Shown: positions 54,215 through 63,114 of the stretch, in pieces
Numbering within the stretch: the stretch's first letter is position 1
Layout: each line of letters starts with the position of its first letter
Source of the DNA: Nonomuraea candida
Lineage (GTDB): Bacteria; Actinomycetota; Actinomycetes; Streptosporangiales; Streptosporangiaceae
Reading direction: 5' to 3'
DNA: 64,000 nt
Assembly (NCBI RefSeq): GCF_000725485.1
Contig: NZ_JOAG01000015.1
Span: forward strand, 248,001-312,000
Notes under the pieces: model-generated
The model's input: the letters and a program-made list of their open reading frames with translations, nothing else
The model's database searches: none
Told to the model about the DNA's origin: nothing
Translations under genes and position numbers: made by a program

Positions 54215-55018
54215 ATGTTTCGTCGTGTCATGACCAGGGAGATCCGTACGCTGCCCGTCGTCGAGGCGGGGCCGGTCGAGATGCCGTTCACGATCCTGAG
54301 CTGGAGCGAGGTCTTCGACCGCGACACCACCTGGAACGAGCACTCCCACCCCTTCCACGAGCTGCTGTGGAACGAGCGGGGCACGTCCACGGCCGTGGTC
54401 GGGACGCGGGTCTGGACGGTCACCCCCTCGCTGGGCCTGTGGATGCCGGCGGGCACGCTGCACTCCGGCTCGGCGACCACCGGCACCTGGTGCCGCGCCA
54501 GCTTCTTCGGCTTCGGGGCGGTGACCTCGATCTCCCTGACGCCCGTCGGCGTCGAGATCACCCCGCTGCTGCGGCTGCTGCTGGAGCGGCTGGCCGACAC
54601 GGAGCTGCCCATGAGCTCGCGGGCGGTGACGGAGGCGATGGTGCTCGACGTGCTCACCCCCTCCTCGCACGAGCTGCTCCTGCAGGTGCCCACCTCCGAC
54701 CTGCTGCGCCCGATCGTGGAGGCGGTGCAGGCCGACCCCGGCGACCCTCGTACGCTCACCGACTGGGCCCGCCACCTCGGCGTGAGCGCCCGTACGATCA
54801 CCCGCGCGTTCAACGCCGAGACGGGCACCAGCTTCGCGCGCTGGGTCGCGGCGGTGCGCGCGCAGCACGCGGTGGCGCTGCTCACCCGGGGCTGGGAGGT
54901 CGACGCGGTGGCCGAGGAGGTCGGCTACCGCTCGGCGAGCTCGTTCGGCGCGGCCTTCCGCCGGACGACGGGGCTGACCCCCGGCGCCTTCCGCACCCGC
55001 CCGGACCACCGCCTCTGA
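54215..55018 (+). CDS. AraC-family transcriptional regulator
   Basis: A 267-residue regulator with an N-terminal cupin-like sensing domain (WNEHSHPFHELLWNERG, later GLWMPAGTLHSG) and a C-terminal double HTH (LTDWARHLGVSARTITRAFNAETGTSFARWVAAVRAQHAVALL, then VAEEVGYRSASSFGAAFRRTTGLTPGAFR). It stands immediately before the siderophore transporter operon on the same strand and is the likely substrate-specific activator of it. An ATG five codons in is an alternative start. Confidence 0.93.
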   Translation: MFRRVMTREIRTLPVVEAGPVEMPFTILSWSEVFDRDTTWNEHSHPFHELLWNERGTSTAVVGTRVWTVTPSLGLWMPAGTLHSGSATTGTWCRASFFGFGAVTSISLTPVGVEITPLLRLLLERLADTELPMSSRAVTEAMVLDVLTPSSHELLLQVPTSDLLRPIVEAVQADPGDPRTLTDWARHLGVSARTITRAFNAETGTSFARWVAAVRAQHAVALLTRGWEVDAVAEEVGYRSASSFGAAFRRTTGLTPGAFRTRPDHRL

Positions 55019-55118
55019 CGCTCCCGCCCGAGCCGGCGGGCCCTGACGCTCCCGCCGAACCAGCGGGCCCTGACGATCACGCGCGGACCAGCGGGCCCTG
55101 GCGGTCGTGTCCGCGCCC
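55019..55118. repeat. repeated GCGGGCCCTGACG units after the AraC gene
   Basis: Three imperfect units of about 30 bases. The first two have CCCGC/GCGGG arms that form short hairpins, probably a weak terminator for the AraC gene. Confidence 0.5.
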
Positions 55119-55159
55119 CGCGTGTCCCGATCTCTACAACGCGTGTCTCAAACGATTGA

Positions 55160-55214
55160 TTGCGACAAGTCGCCCATGTCTCCTAAGGTGCGACCAAAGG
55201 CAAGCCTTACCTAA
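55160..55214 (+). promoter_or_regulatory. iron-regulated promoter with DmdR/IdeR-type iron box
   Basis: TTGCGA (55160-55165), an 18-base spacer and TAAGGT (55184-55189), with the predicted start inside an iron box at 55196-55214 (AAAGGCAAGCCTTACCTAA). The box matches the DmdR/IdeR consensus TTAGGTTAGSCTAACCTAA at about 14 of 19 positions. Iron-loaded repressor would block the transporter operon. Confidence 0.75.
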
Positions 55215-55314
55215 CTTTGGTACTCGAGCGGTACGGTGCACCACTCCACGGACGCAGAGCGCGATCCAGCCGTGCGAGGACCGGCACCGGCGGATCACGA
55301 AAGTGGAGCACGGA

Positions 55315-56397
55315 TTGAAACGACCCCATCGCCTTCGCATCCTCGCCGTGGCGGCCGTCCTGCTGGGCCTCGCGGGCTGCGGCGGCTCGACGGGCGCCGC
55401 CCCGGAGACCAAGGCGGAGACCACGCCCGGGACCGCGACCGGCGCCACGGCCGCTCCCACGACCGGCGGCGCCGCCGCCTTCCCCATGACGATCAAGCAC
55501 GCCCTGGGGACGACCACCATCGACAAGAAGCCCGAGCGGGTGGCCACCGTCAACTGGGCCAACCACGAGGCGCCGCTGGCGCTCGGCGTCGTCCCGGTCG
55601 GCATGGCCGCCGCGAACTTCGGCGACGACAACGGTGACGGGCTGCTGCCCTGGGTCGAGGAGCGCCTGAAGGAGCTGAAGGCGCCCAAGCCCGTGCTGTT
55701 CGACGAGACCGACGGCATCGACTTCGAGGCCGTGGCCGACACGCAGCCGGACGTGATCCTGGCCGCGTACTCGGGCCTGACCCAGCAGGACTACGACACG
55801 CTGAGCCAGATCGCCCCGACCGTGGCCTACCCGGAGGCCGCCTGGTCGACACCGTGGCGCGAGATCATCCGGCTGAACAGCAAGGCCATCGGCCTGGCCG
55901 CCGAGGGTGAGAAGCTCATCGGGGACATCGAGGGCGACATCAAGACGGTCGTCGCGAAGTACCCGCAGCTCCAGGGCAAGTCGATCATGTTCATGACACA
56001 TGTCGACCCCAACGACGTGAGCGAGATCGGCTTCTACACCGCGCACGACACCCGCACGCTGTTCTTCGAGGACCTCGGGCTGAAGATCCCGGGCAGCATC
56101 GCCGAGGCGTCCAAGGGCACCGAGAAGTTCGCCCTGACGCGCAGCGCCGAGCAGATCGACGTGTTCGACGACGTGGACATCATCACCGGGTACGGCGGCG
56201 ACAACGCCGACCTGCTCAACAAGATCCGCAAGGACCCGCTGCTGTCGAAGATCCCCGCCATCAAGCGCGGCTCGGTCTACCTCCTGCCCGACAGCAAGCC
56301 GCTCGGCACCGCCGCGAACCCGACCCCGCTGTCGATCTCGTGGGTGCTGGAGGACTACGTCAAGGCGCTGGCCGAGGCCGCGGACAAGGTGAAATGA
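55315..56397 (+). CDS. iron-siderophore ABC transporter substrate-binding lipoprotein
   Basis: A 360-residue periplasmic-binding-type lipoprotein. The signal peptide ends in a lipobox LAGC with Cys22 as the lipidation site. The FecB/FepB-like fold follows: PERVATVNWANHEAPLALGVVPVG, DGIDFEAVADTQPDVILAAYSGLTQ, and late GSVYLLPDSKPLGTAANP. I chose the TTG at 55315 because GGAG lies six bases upstream; a GTG four codons earlier is possible. The iron box before it supports iron(III)-siderophore uptake rather than cobalamin uptake. The stop overlaps the permease ATG. Confidence 0.92.
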   Translation: MKRPHRLRILAVAAVLLGLAGCGGSTGAAPETKAETTPGTATGATAAPTTGGAAAFPMTIKHALGTTTIDKKPERVATVNWANHEAPLALGVVPVGMAAANFGDDNGDGLLPWVEERLKELKAPKPVLFDETDGIDFEAVADTQPDVILAAYSGLTQQDYDTLSQIAPTVAYPEAAWSTPWREIIRLNSKAIGLAAEGEKLIGDIEGDIKTVVAKYPQLQGKSIMFMTHVDPNDVSEIGFYTAHDTRTLFFEDLGLKIPGSIAEASKGTEKFALTRSAEQIDVFDDVDIITGYGGDNADLLNKIRKDPLLSKIPAIKRGSVYLLPDSKPLGTAANPTPLSISWVLEDYVKALAEAADKVK

Positions 56398-57515
56398 CCT
56401 CGGCCGACACCGAGACAGGCCCAGGGACCGGCCCGGGGACCGGCCCAGGGACAGGCCCGGGGACCGATCCGGGGACCGATCCGGGGACCGGGCGCGCGCC
56501 GGACGTCGCATTCGTGCGGCGTCCGGCGCGCGTCCGCCTGCTGTGGCTGCTCGCCACCGTCGTCGTCCTGGCCGCCACCATGGTCGCCTCCGTCGCCCTG
56601 GGCTCGCGCGACGTGGACTGGGCCGACGTCTGGGCCGCCCTCGGCGGCGCGGACGCCTCGCTGGAGCAGGCGGCGGTCGCCAAGCGGGTGCCGCGCACCC
56701 TGCTCGCGGTGCTCATCGGCGCCGCGCTGGGCCTGGCCGGCGGCGTCATGCAGGGCGTGACCCGCAACCCGCTGGCCGACCCGGGCATCCTGGGCGTCAA
56801 CATGGGCGCCTCGCTCGCGGTGGTCGTCGCCGTCGCGTTCTTCGGGCTCGGCTCGCCGACCGGCTACGTCTGGGTGGCGATGGCGGGCGGCGCGCTGGCG
56901 GCGGTGTTTGTGTACGCCGTGGGGTCGCTCGGGCGCGGCGGCGCCACGCCGCTCAAGCTCGCGCTCGCCGGCGCGGCCACCTCGGCGGCGTTCGCGTCGC
57001 TGGTCAGCGCCGTCATCCTGCCCCGCAACGACATCGCGGGCGGCTTCCGGCTCTGGCAGATCGGCGGGGTCGGCGGCGCCTCGTACGAGCGCATCGGGCA
57101 CATCCTGCCGTTCCTCGCCGTCGGCTTCGCCATCTGCCTGCTGTCGGCGCGCGGCCTGAACTCCCTCGCCCTCGGCGACGAGGTCGCGGCCGGGCTCGGC
57201 GAGCGGGTCGCCGTCATCCGGGCCGTGGCCGCGCTCGGCGCCGTCGTGCTCTGCGGCGCGGCGACGGCCGCCGCCGGGCCGATCGCCTTCGTCGGGCTCG
57301 TCGTCCCGCACGCGTGCCGCCTGCTCGTCGGCGTGGACCACCGCTGGCAGCTGCCGTTCTCCGCGCTGACCGGGGCGGCGCTGCTGACCGCGGCCGACGT
57401 GGTCGGCCGCATGGTGACGCGGCCCTCGGATGTCGAGGTGGGCATCGTGACCGCGCTGATCGGCGCGCCCTTCTTCATCCACATCGTCCGCCGTCAGAAG
57501 GTACGTGAGCTTTGA
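56394..57515 (+). CDS. siderophore ABC transporter permease 1 (FecCD family)
   Basis: A 373-residue FecCD permease with nine to ten membrane segments. Landmarks are RVPRTLLAVLIGAALGLAGGVMQGVTRNPLADPGILGVNMGAS and PIAFVGLVVPHACRLLVGVDHRW. The first 37 residues are an added Gly/Thr/Pro/Asp repeat (GTGP, GTDP) from a 12-base DNA unit, ahead of the first helix. The ATG overlaps the lipoprotein stop (ATGA). Confidence 0.95.
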   Translation: MTSADTETGPGTGPGTGPGTGPGTDPGTDPGTGRAPDVAFVRRPARVRLLWLLATVVVLAATMVASVALGSRDVDWADVWAALGGADASLEQAAVAKRVPRTLLAVLIGAALGLAGGVMQGVTRNPLADPGILGVNMGASLAVVVAVAFFGLGSPTGYVWVAMAGGALAAVFVYAVGSLGRGGATPLKLALAGAATSAAFASLVSAVILPRNDIAGGFRLWQIGGVGGASYERIGHILPFLAVGFAICLLSARGLNSLALGDEVAAGLGERVAVIRAVAALGAVVLCGAATAAAGPIAFVGLVVPHACRLLVGVDHRWQLPFSALTGAALLTAADVVGRMVTRPSDVEVGIVTALIGAPFFIHIVRRQKVREL

Positions 57516-58573
57516 GCGCCCCCACCGTCACCCAGGACGCCGTCGAGAGCGTCGTACGGGCCGTCGCCCGTGGCCGCCGCCGGCGGTCCCTGCGCCGGCG
57601 GCTGATCATCACGACGCTGGCCGTGCTCGTCGTCGCCGCCTTCGCCGTGACGCTGATGGCCGGGCAGCGCTTCTACCCGCCCGGCGACGTGCTCCGCGTC
57701 ATCCTCGGCGAGCAGGTCCCGGGGGCGTCCTTCACGGTCGGGCGGCTCCGGCTGCCGCGCGCCGTGCTGGCCGTGGTCGCCGGGTTCAGCTTCGGCCTGG
57801 CGGGCGTCACCTTCCAGACGATGCTCCGCAACCCGCTGGCCAGCCCCGACATCATCGGCATCAGCTCGGGGGCGAGCGCCGCGGCGGCCATCGCGATCGT
57901 GTCGCTGTCGCTCGGCGGCACCCAGGTGTCCGTCCTGGCCATCGTCTCCGCCCTGGCCGTCGCCCTGCTCGTCTACACGCTGGCCTTCAAGGATGGCGTC
58001 GTCGGCACCCGGCTCATCCTGATCGGCATCGGCATCGCCGCCATCCTGGACAGCGTCACCTCCTACGTCCTGTCGCGCGCGGGCGAGTGGGACCTCCAGG
58101 AGGCCATGCGCTGGCTGACCGGCAGCCTCAACGGCACGACGTGGGAACAGGTCCTGCCCGCCCTCGTCGCGCTCGTCGTCCTCACCCCCGTCCTGCTGGT
58201 CCGGGCGGGCGACCTGTCGGCGCTGCAGCTCGGCGACGACACCGCCTCCGCGCTCGGCGTCCGCGTCGAACGCACCCGTGTCGTGGTGATCGTGGCCGCC
58301 GTCGGCCTGATCGCCTTCGCCACGGCGGCGGCCGGCCCGATCGCGTTCGTGGCGTTCCTGTCCGGGCCCATCGCGGCCCGGATCCTCGGCGCGGGCGGCT
58401 CCCTGCTCGTGCCCTCCGGGCTGGTCGGCGCCCTGCTGGTGCTCGTCGCCGACTTCGCCGGCCAGTACGCCTTCGGCACCCGCTACCCGGTGGGCGTCGT
58501 CACCGGCGTGCTGGGGGCGCCGTACCTCGTCTATCTGATCGTCCGCACTCATCGGGCCGGAGGCTCGCTATGA
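57512..58573 (+). CDS. siderophore ABC transporter permease 2 (FecCD family)
   Basis: A 353-residue FecCD permease: RLPRAVLAVVAGFSFGLAGVTFQTMLRNPLASPDIIGISSGAS and PIAFVAFLSGPIAARIL are the family motifs. It would form a heterodimeric membrane channel with permease 1. It starts with a TTG overlapping the upstream stop (TTGA), one of three TTG starts in this window. The stop overlaps the ATPase ATG. Confidence 0.95.
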   Translation: MSAPTVTQDAVESVVRAVARGRRRRSLRRRLIITTLAVLVVAAFAVTLMAGQRFYPPGDVLRVILGEQVPGASFTVGRLRLPRAVLAVVAGFSFGLAGVTFQTMLRNPLASPDIIGISSGASAAAAIAIVSLSLGGTQVSVLAIVSALAVALLVYTLAFKDGVVGTRLILIGIGIAAILDSVTSYVLSRAGEWDLQEAMRWLTGSLNGTTWEQVLPALVALVVLTPVLLVRAGDLSALQLGDDTASALGVRVERTRVVVIVAAVGLIAFATAAAGPIAFVAFLSGPIAARILGAGGSLLVPSGLVGALLVLVADFAGQYAFGTRYPVGVVTGVLGAPYLVYLIVRTHRAGGSL

Positions 58574-59394
58574 CCACCTCGCACTCCCTCGCGGCCGAGG
58601 GTCTCACCCTCGGCTACGGCGACCGCGTCGTCGTCGAGTCCCTCGACCTGGCCGTGCCGCCCGGCGAGATCACGGTCATCGTCGGCGCGAACGCCTGCGG
58701 GAAGTCGACGCTGCTGCGCTCGCTGTCGCGGCTGCTCACCCCGCGCGAGGGCCGGGTCGTGCTGGACGGCAAGCAGGTGCACCGCATGCCGGCCAAGGAG
58801 CTGGCCCGCACGCTCGGGCTGCTGCCCCAGTCGCCGGTCGCGCCCGAGGGCATCACCGTGCTCGACCTCGTCGGCCGCGGCCGCCACCCCCACCAGCGGC
58901 TCTTCTCCCGCTGGAACGGCAGGGACGACGCCGCGGTGGCGGCCGCCCTGGAGGCCACCCGGACGACGGAGCTGGCCGACCGCGCCGTGGACGAGCTGTC
59001 CGGCGGGCAGCGGCAGCGGGTGTGGATCGCCATGGCGCTGGCCCAGCAGACCGACCTGCTGCTCCTCGACGAGCCGACCACGTTCCTGGACGCCAGCCAC
59101 CAGATCGAGGTGCTGGACCTGCTCACCGACCTGAACCGCGGCCGCGGCACCACCATCGTGATGGTCCTGCACGACCTCAACCTCGCCGCCCGCTACGCCG
59201 ACCACCTCATCGCCCTGGCCGGCGGCCGCCTGCACGCCGCCGGCAGCCCGGCCGAGGTGCTCACCGAGGAGTGCGTCCGCGCCGTCTTCGGCCTCGACAG
59301 CCGCATCATCGAGGACCCCCTGACCGGCCGCCCGCTGATGCTCCCCATCGGCCGCCACCACATCCGCGCCGGCGCGCCCGAGCCGTCCCGCTGA
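58570..59394 (+). CDS. siderophore ABC transporter ATPase (FecE/FepC type)
   Basis: A 274-residue ATPase: Walker A GANACGKSTLL, signature LSGGQRQRVWIAMALAQ, Walker B LLLLDEPTTFLD and the H-loop VLHDLNLAARYAD, plus the DGKQVHRMPAKELART segment typical of iron-siderophore importers. It energises the two permeases. The ATG overlaps the permease stop, completing a four-gene operon with every junction overlapping. Confidence 0.96.
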   Translation: MTTSHSLAAEGLTLGYGDRVVVESLDLAVPPGEITVIVGANACGKSTLLRSLSRLLTPREGRVVLDGKQVHRMPAKELARTLGLLPQSPVAPEGITVLDLVGRGRHPHQRLFSRWNGRDDAAVAAALEATRTTELADRAVDELSGGQRQRVWIAMALAQQTDLLLLDEPTTFLDASHQIEVLDLLTDLNRGRGTTIVMVLHDLNLAARYADHLIALAGGRLHAAGSPAEVLTEECVRAVFGLDSRIIEDPLTGRPLMLPIGRHHIRAGAPEPSR

Positions 59395-59446
59395 CCGCGC
59401 CGTCCCTGCGGGGGCGGGCCGGTGGCGCTCTGGCACACTCTTTCGG

Positions 59447-60226
59447 GTGAAGCGGCTACTCATCATCGGCATCGGCGCCGGCGACCCCGACCATCTGACC
59501 CTGGGGGCGGTCAAGGCGATCGCCGCGACCGACGTGTTCTTCATCGTCGACAAGGGCGAGGTCAAGCACGATCTCGTCCGGCTGCGGCTGGACCTGATCG
59601 CCGAGCACGGGCGGGCGCCGTACCGGATCGCGGAGGCGCGTGACCCGGAGCGCGACCGGGACGCCGCCGCGTACACCGCCGCCGTGGACGACTGGCGCTC
59701 GCGGCGGGCGCTGGCGTGCGAGGCGCTCATCCGCGACGAGCTGGCCGACGGGCAGACCGGGGCGTTCCTGGTGTGGGGCGACCCCGGCGTGTACGACAGC
59801 ACGCTGGCCATCGTCGAGGAGATCCTCGACCGGGGGAACGTGACGTTCGACTACGAGGTCGTCCCCGGCGTCAGCAGCGTGGCCGCGCTCACGGCCGCCC
59901 ACCGCACCAGCCTCACCCGGGTCGGCCGGCCCGTGCACCTCACCACCGGCCGCCGCCTGGCCGAGCACGGCCCCACGGCCGACGACGTGGTGGTCATGCT
60001 CGACGCGCACTGCTCGTTCGCCGGTCTCGACGACTACTCCATCCACTGGGGCGCCTACCTGGGCACGCCCGACGAGCTCCTGGTGTCGGGGCCGGTCTCC
60101 GAGGTCGGGGAGCGCATCCGCGAGCTGCGCGCCGAGGCCAGGGCCCGCAAGGGCTGGATCATGGACACGTACCTGCTGCGCCGCACGGCGCCGGAGGATC
60201 CCGGCGCCGCCGGCGCGTTCGGCTGA
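59447..60226 (+). CDS. cobF: precorrin-6A synthase (deacetylating)
   Basis: A 259-residue tetrapyrrole methylase of the CobF family: LLIIGIGAGDPDHLTLGAVKAI, DVFFIVDKGEVKHDLVRLR, AFLVWGDPGVYDSTLAIVEEIL and DDVVVMLDAHCSFAGL. It methylates C1 and removes the acetyl group of precorrin-5, the step that distinguishes the aerobic pathway. It starts with GTG 52 bases after the siderophore ATPase, apart from the other cob genes but on the same strand as the iron-uptake operon, so it may be co-transcribed with it. Confidence 0.95.
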   Translation: MKRLLIIGIGAGDPDHLTLGAVKAIAATDVFFIVDKGEVKHDLVRLRLDLIAEHGRAPYRIAEARDPERDRDAAAYTAAVDDWRSRRALACEALIRDELADGQTGAFLVWGDPGVYDSTLAIVEEILDRGNVTFDYEVVPGVSSVAALTAAHRTSLTRVGRPVHLTTGRRLAEHGPTADDVVVMLDAHCSFAGLDDYSIHWGAYLGTPDELLVSGPVSEVGERIRELRAEARARKGWIMDTYLLRRTAPEDPGAAGAFG

Positions 60227-60253
60227 CGGCCACGAGGCCGGAGCCGGTCGCCG

Positions 60254-61378
60254 CTACCCGGCGGCGAGGCGGGTGATGAGGTCGCGTTCCTTGTCGACGA
60301 GAGGCTGGACGGGGGTGTCGTAGTTGCTGAGGACCACGGCGATCCAGTCCAGGCCGGGGTAGATGTCGATGTTGGTCGATCGGCCGGGGCCGCTGCCGGA
60401 GTGCCCGAGGATGCGCCGGCCGCCGAGGATGGTCTCGCGGAAGCCGTATCCGTACAACCGGCACAGGCCCGCGGTCACGGGTGGGTCGGCCGGACCGAGG
60501 ACCACCTTGCCACCGGTGAACAGCTCGGTGAACGCCTCGCTCATGAGCTCGCCCGCGTGCAGCGCCCTGACGAAGGCGAGCAGGTCGGGAGCGCTGGCGT
60601 AAACGCCCTCGGCGGGGCCGCCGACGAATCCGAAGTGCTCGGTGGCGGTGAAGTCGGCACGCTCTCCCGATTTCTGGGTGTAGTAGGGGCGCGCGATGCC
60701 GCGGTCGGCCAGGACCTGCGGCCGGGTGTAGAGGCCGGAGCGCTTCATGCCGGCCGCACCGAGCACGTGGCGGCGCACGTAGTCGTGATACGTCTGGCGG
60801 GAGGCGGCCGCCACGAGAGCTCCCAGCATGAAATATCCGGAGTTGCTGTATTTGTACCGGGTGCCGGGCACCGGATCCGGCTGCTGTTCCATCTCGCGGA
60901 TGATGGCCATGACGCCGTCCATCATCTCGCCGGCGCTGGTCCAGTTCTTGATGCCCTCGGAGAAGTCCGGCGAGGCCGGGTAGTGGCCCATGCCGGCGGT
61001 GTGGGTCAGCAACTGGTGGACGGTGACCCGCTTGGCCGCCTCCGAGAAGCCGTCGAGATACGCGCCCAGCGTCTCGTGCAGGTGCAGCTTGCCGTCCTCG
61101 ACGAGCTGTCCCACGGCCACGGCGGTGAAGATCTTGGTCACCGAGGCGAGGCCGAAGACGGTGGAGCGGCCGTTGCGGATCGATCGGGACGCGTCCGCCA
61201 TGCCGTAGGACCGGGTGAGCACCGGATCACCCCGGTGCGCGAGCAGGACGGTCCCGGAGAACTGATCCTGCTCGGCGCGGCGCGCCAGATACTCGTCGAA
61301 CTCTCCGCCGGGCAGCAGTTCCTCGGGCACGCGCCCTGCCCGGGCCGCAGTGGCGGCGGTGGCGGGACCTGCGAGCAC
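60254..61378 (-). CDS. serine hydrolase, class C beta-lactamase/DD-peptidase fold
   Basis: A secreted S12-type hydrolase. The catalytic SxxK is in LASVTKIF, the YxN motif in YKYSNSGY and the third motif in GHSGSG. The natural signal peptide (HTRSALALLGTASLAGG, then GPATA) is in frame but has no in-frame start. The only ATG with a good site (AGGAAGG, ATG at 61451) is in a different frame, one base out. I therefore give the first in-frame GTG, 61378, as the conservative start, which removes most of the signal peptide. A one-base indel in the leader, or a sequencing error, is likely. Confidence 0.8.
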   Translation of the reverse strand: MLAGPATAATAARAGRVPEELLPGGEFDEYLARRAEQDQFSGTVLLAHRGDPVLTRSYGMADASRSIRNGRSTVFGLASVTKIFTAVAVGQLVEDGKLHLHETLGAYLDGFSEAAKRVTVHQLLTHTAGMGHYPASPDFSEGIKNWTSAGEMMDGVMAIIREMEQQPDPVPGTRYKYSNSGYFMLGALVAAASRQTYHDYVRRHVLGAAGMKRSGLYTRPQVLADRGIARPYYTQKSGERADFTATEHFGFVGGPAEGVYASAPDLLAFVRALHAGELMSEAFTELFTGGKVVLGPADPPVTAGLCRLYGYGFRETILGGRRILGHSGSGPGRSTNIDIYPGLDWIAVVLSNYDTPVQPLVDKERDLITRLAAG

Positions 61379-61464
61379 ACCGCCCCCGGCCAGAGAGGCG
61401 GTGCCCAGCAGGGCGAGAGCGGAACGGGTGTGCGGGTTCGTGCCATGCCATGGTTTGCGCCTTC

Positions 61465-62796
61465 CTAGTGGCCGTCCGGGTCCATGGTGTCTCCGGTGAC
61501 GTACAGGTTCATGTGGGCGTAGTCGAAGGTGATGGCGAACGGTTCGAAGAACTCGTGGGTGAAGTTGGCGATCGTGTCGAATCTCATCCCGGCACCGACC
61601 TTGGGATTCTCGTTCGCGTACCCCTTGATCCGCCGCCGCGTCGCCTTGCCGAGACTGCTCCGCTCCGGCGCGATGGGATAACGCACCCCGCCCCTGGTCT
61701 CCTCCGGCTCGCCGAGCGCGATCCCGGCGCGCTCGGCGAAGGCGATGGAGGTGCCGATGCCCCGGCCGGGGCCGCCGGTGTCGAACGTGACGACCCGGGG
61801 CCCCAAGTCGCCGAGCGAGCCCAGCGTGCAGGGGAAGTGGTCCTTGGCGAGCCACAACGGCAGGACGTCGCCCTTCGACCGAGCGGCCTCGGCACGGAAG
61901 CGCCGCAGGTTCGCGTCAGTCTTGCGACGCAGGACGAACTGTCCGCGGGCGTAGTCCATGGTGGTCAGGAAGTGGTAGAACAGCACGGTTCCGAGGGTGC
62001 CCTGCGGCTCGGACCCGTCGGGCAGTTTCGGTCGCTCGGCGTTGTTCCAGTGCACCGGGACGTTGCGCATCTCGATGTCCCCGACCCGCACCGACCTCGC
62101 GATGCCGTGGTACATCTCGTATTCCTGGTCCTCGACCCGCCCGACGCTCGTGGAGATCACCTCCAGCCCGGCGTCCATGGCGACCTGCTCGGTGAAGCCC
62201 GCCGTGGTCGCGCCGGTGTCGAGCAGGAAAGTCGTCGGCGGTCGGCCGTTGACGGAGACCCGCAGATGCGGCAGCGGATCGATGCCCAGCAGCGGCACCC
62301 GGGTGCTCTGCGGGCCGTGCACCTGCCACGGCCCGCCCTCGATGCGCTCGTAGAGGGTGGCGTACGCCGCGTGGGTGGCGTTCCCCGTCTCCCGCAACCA
62401 CGGAATCGCCTCGCGCAGCCGGTCCTGGCGGACGTAGCAGTCCGCCAGCTGATACAGGTAGAACGGATCGGGTCGGAGCGTGACGGAACGCTTGAGGAAC
62501 TTCTCGGCGTCGGCGAACCGGTTGGACAGCAGGGCTATGTAGCCAATCTGCGCCGCGGCGTGCGCGTTGCCATCGTCTTCCTCCAGCAGCCGCCGGTAGC
62601 CCCGCTCGGCCCGCCTGAACTCCCCGTCCTTGAACAGCTGGTCGGGGTCGGTGGCGGACGACGGTGCGGTGGTGGCCCCGGCGGTCGCACCGCCCGCGCC
62701 CAGCAGCGGCAGCACCGTTCCCGCTCCGGCCGCCAGCCCCGCGAGCCGCAGGAACTCCCGGCGATCCGGCTCTCGGGAAACTCTCTCTTCGTACAC
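61465..62796 (-). CDS. Tat-exported retropepsin-like aspartic protease with TPR region
   Basis: A 443-residue protein. A twin-arginine signal (DRREFLRLAGLAAGAG) lies at residues about 11-30. A TPR-like region follows at 60-150 (RRAERGYRRLLEEDDGNAHAAAQIGYIALLSNRFADAEKFLKR). The aspartyl domain has FLLDTGATTAG near residue 205 and a second VVTFDTGG near residue 330, matching a single-chain, two-lobed retropepsin-like fold. The GTG start has AAAAGGAG at the right distance. The serine hydrolase downstream follows in the same direction, and its ribosome-binding site abuts this stop codon, so both are probably co-expressed envelope enzymes. Confidence 0.85.
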   Translation of the reverse strand: MYEERVSREPDRREFLRLAGLAAGAGTVLPLLGAGGATAGATTAPSSATDPDQLFKDGEFRRAERGYRRLLEEDDGNAHAAAQIGYIALLSNRFADAEKFLKRSVTLRPDPFYLYQLADCYVRQDRLREAIPWLRETGNATHAAYATLYERIEGGPWQVHGPQSTRVPLLGIDPLPHLRVSVNGRPPTTFLLDTGATTAGFTEQVAMDAGLEVISTSVGRVEDQEYEMYHGIARSVRVGDIEMRNVPVHWNNAERPKLPDGSEPQGTLGTVLFYHFLTTMDYARGQFVLRRKTDANLRRFRAEAARSKGDVLPLWLAKDHFPCTLGSLGDLGPRVVTFDTGGPGRGIGTSIAFAERAGIALGEPEETRGGVRYPIAPERSSLGKATRRRIKGYANENPKVGAGMRFDTIANFTHEFFEPFAITFDYAHMNLYVTGDTMDPDGH

Positions 62797-63114
62797 GGTC
62801 GACTCCTTTTCGAGGTCGTCGGGGATCGGCCCCGCCCGCTCGGCTCTCGATCGGGGCCGTCGCCGGGCGAAGGTCCGGGCAAGCCGGGCCAGTACACCAC
62901 CGCCGTTGTTTCCTCGGTGTTGCCGCCCGCCGCCGCACGGGGGAACGGCGGGCGACAAGTGCTGGCGGGTGCCTGCCCTGCCGTCGAGCGGACGGGCACC
63001 GGATCTCGCTCTCCTTCGACGACCACGTACGGGGCCGCGCCGCAGGCCCGGTTCCGAAGGTCCGTTCGACTAAACTGGGCCCGGTCGCCGGCCTGATCTG
63101 CGTGAGGGGAGCCC
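62797..63114. other. divergent intergenic region before the LuxR gene
   Basis: 318 bases without a gene. A hairpin with 9-base-pair arms (62924-62932 with 62946-62954, CGCCCGCCG) lies in the middle. A TAAACT element near 63073 could be the -10 of the LuxR gene, but no -35 is clear. Confidence 0.6.

Noticed and set aside
55315..59394. BtuFCD-type vitamin B12 importer, given the surrounding cob genes
   Set aside because: The promoter carries an iron box and not a cobalamin riboswitch, and the family motifs fit siderophore importers.
62924..62954. Terminator hairpin
   Set aside because: It lies between two divergent genes, where no transcript needs to end.
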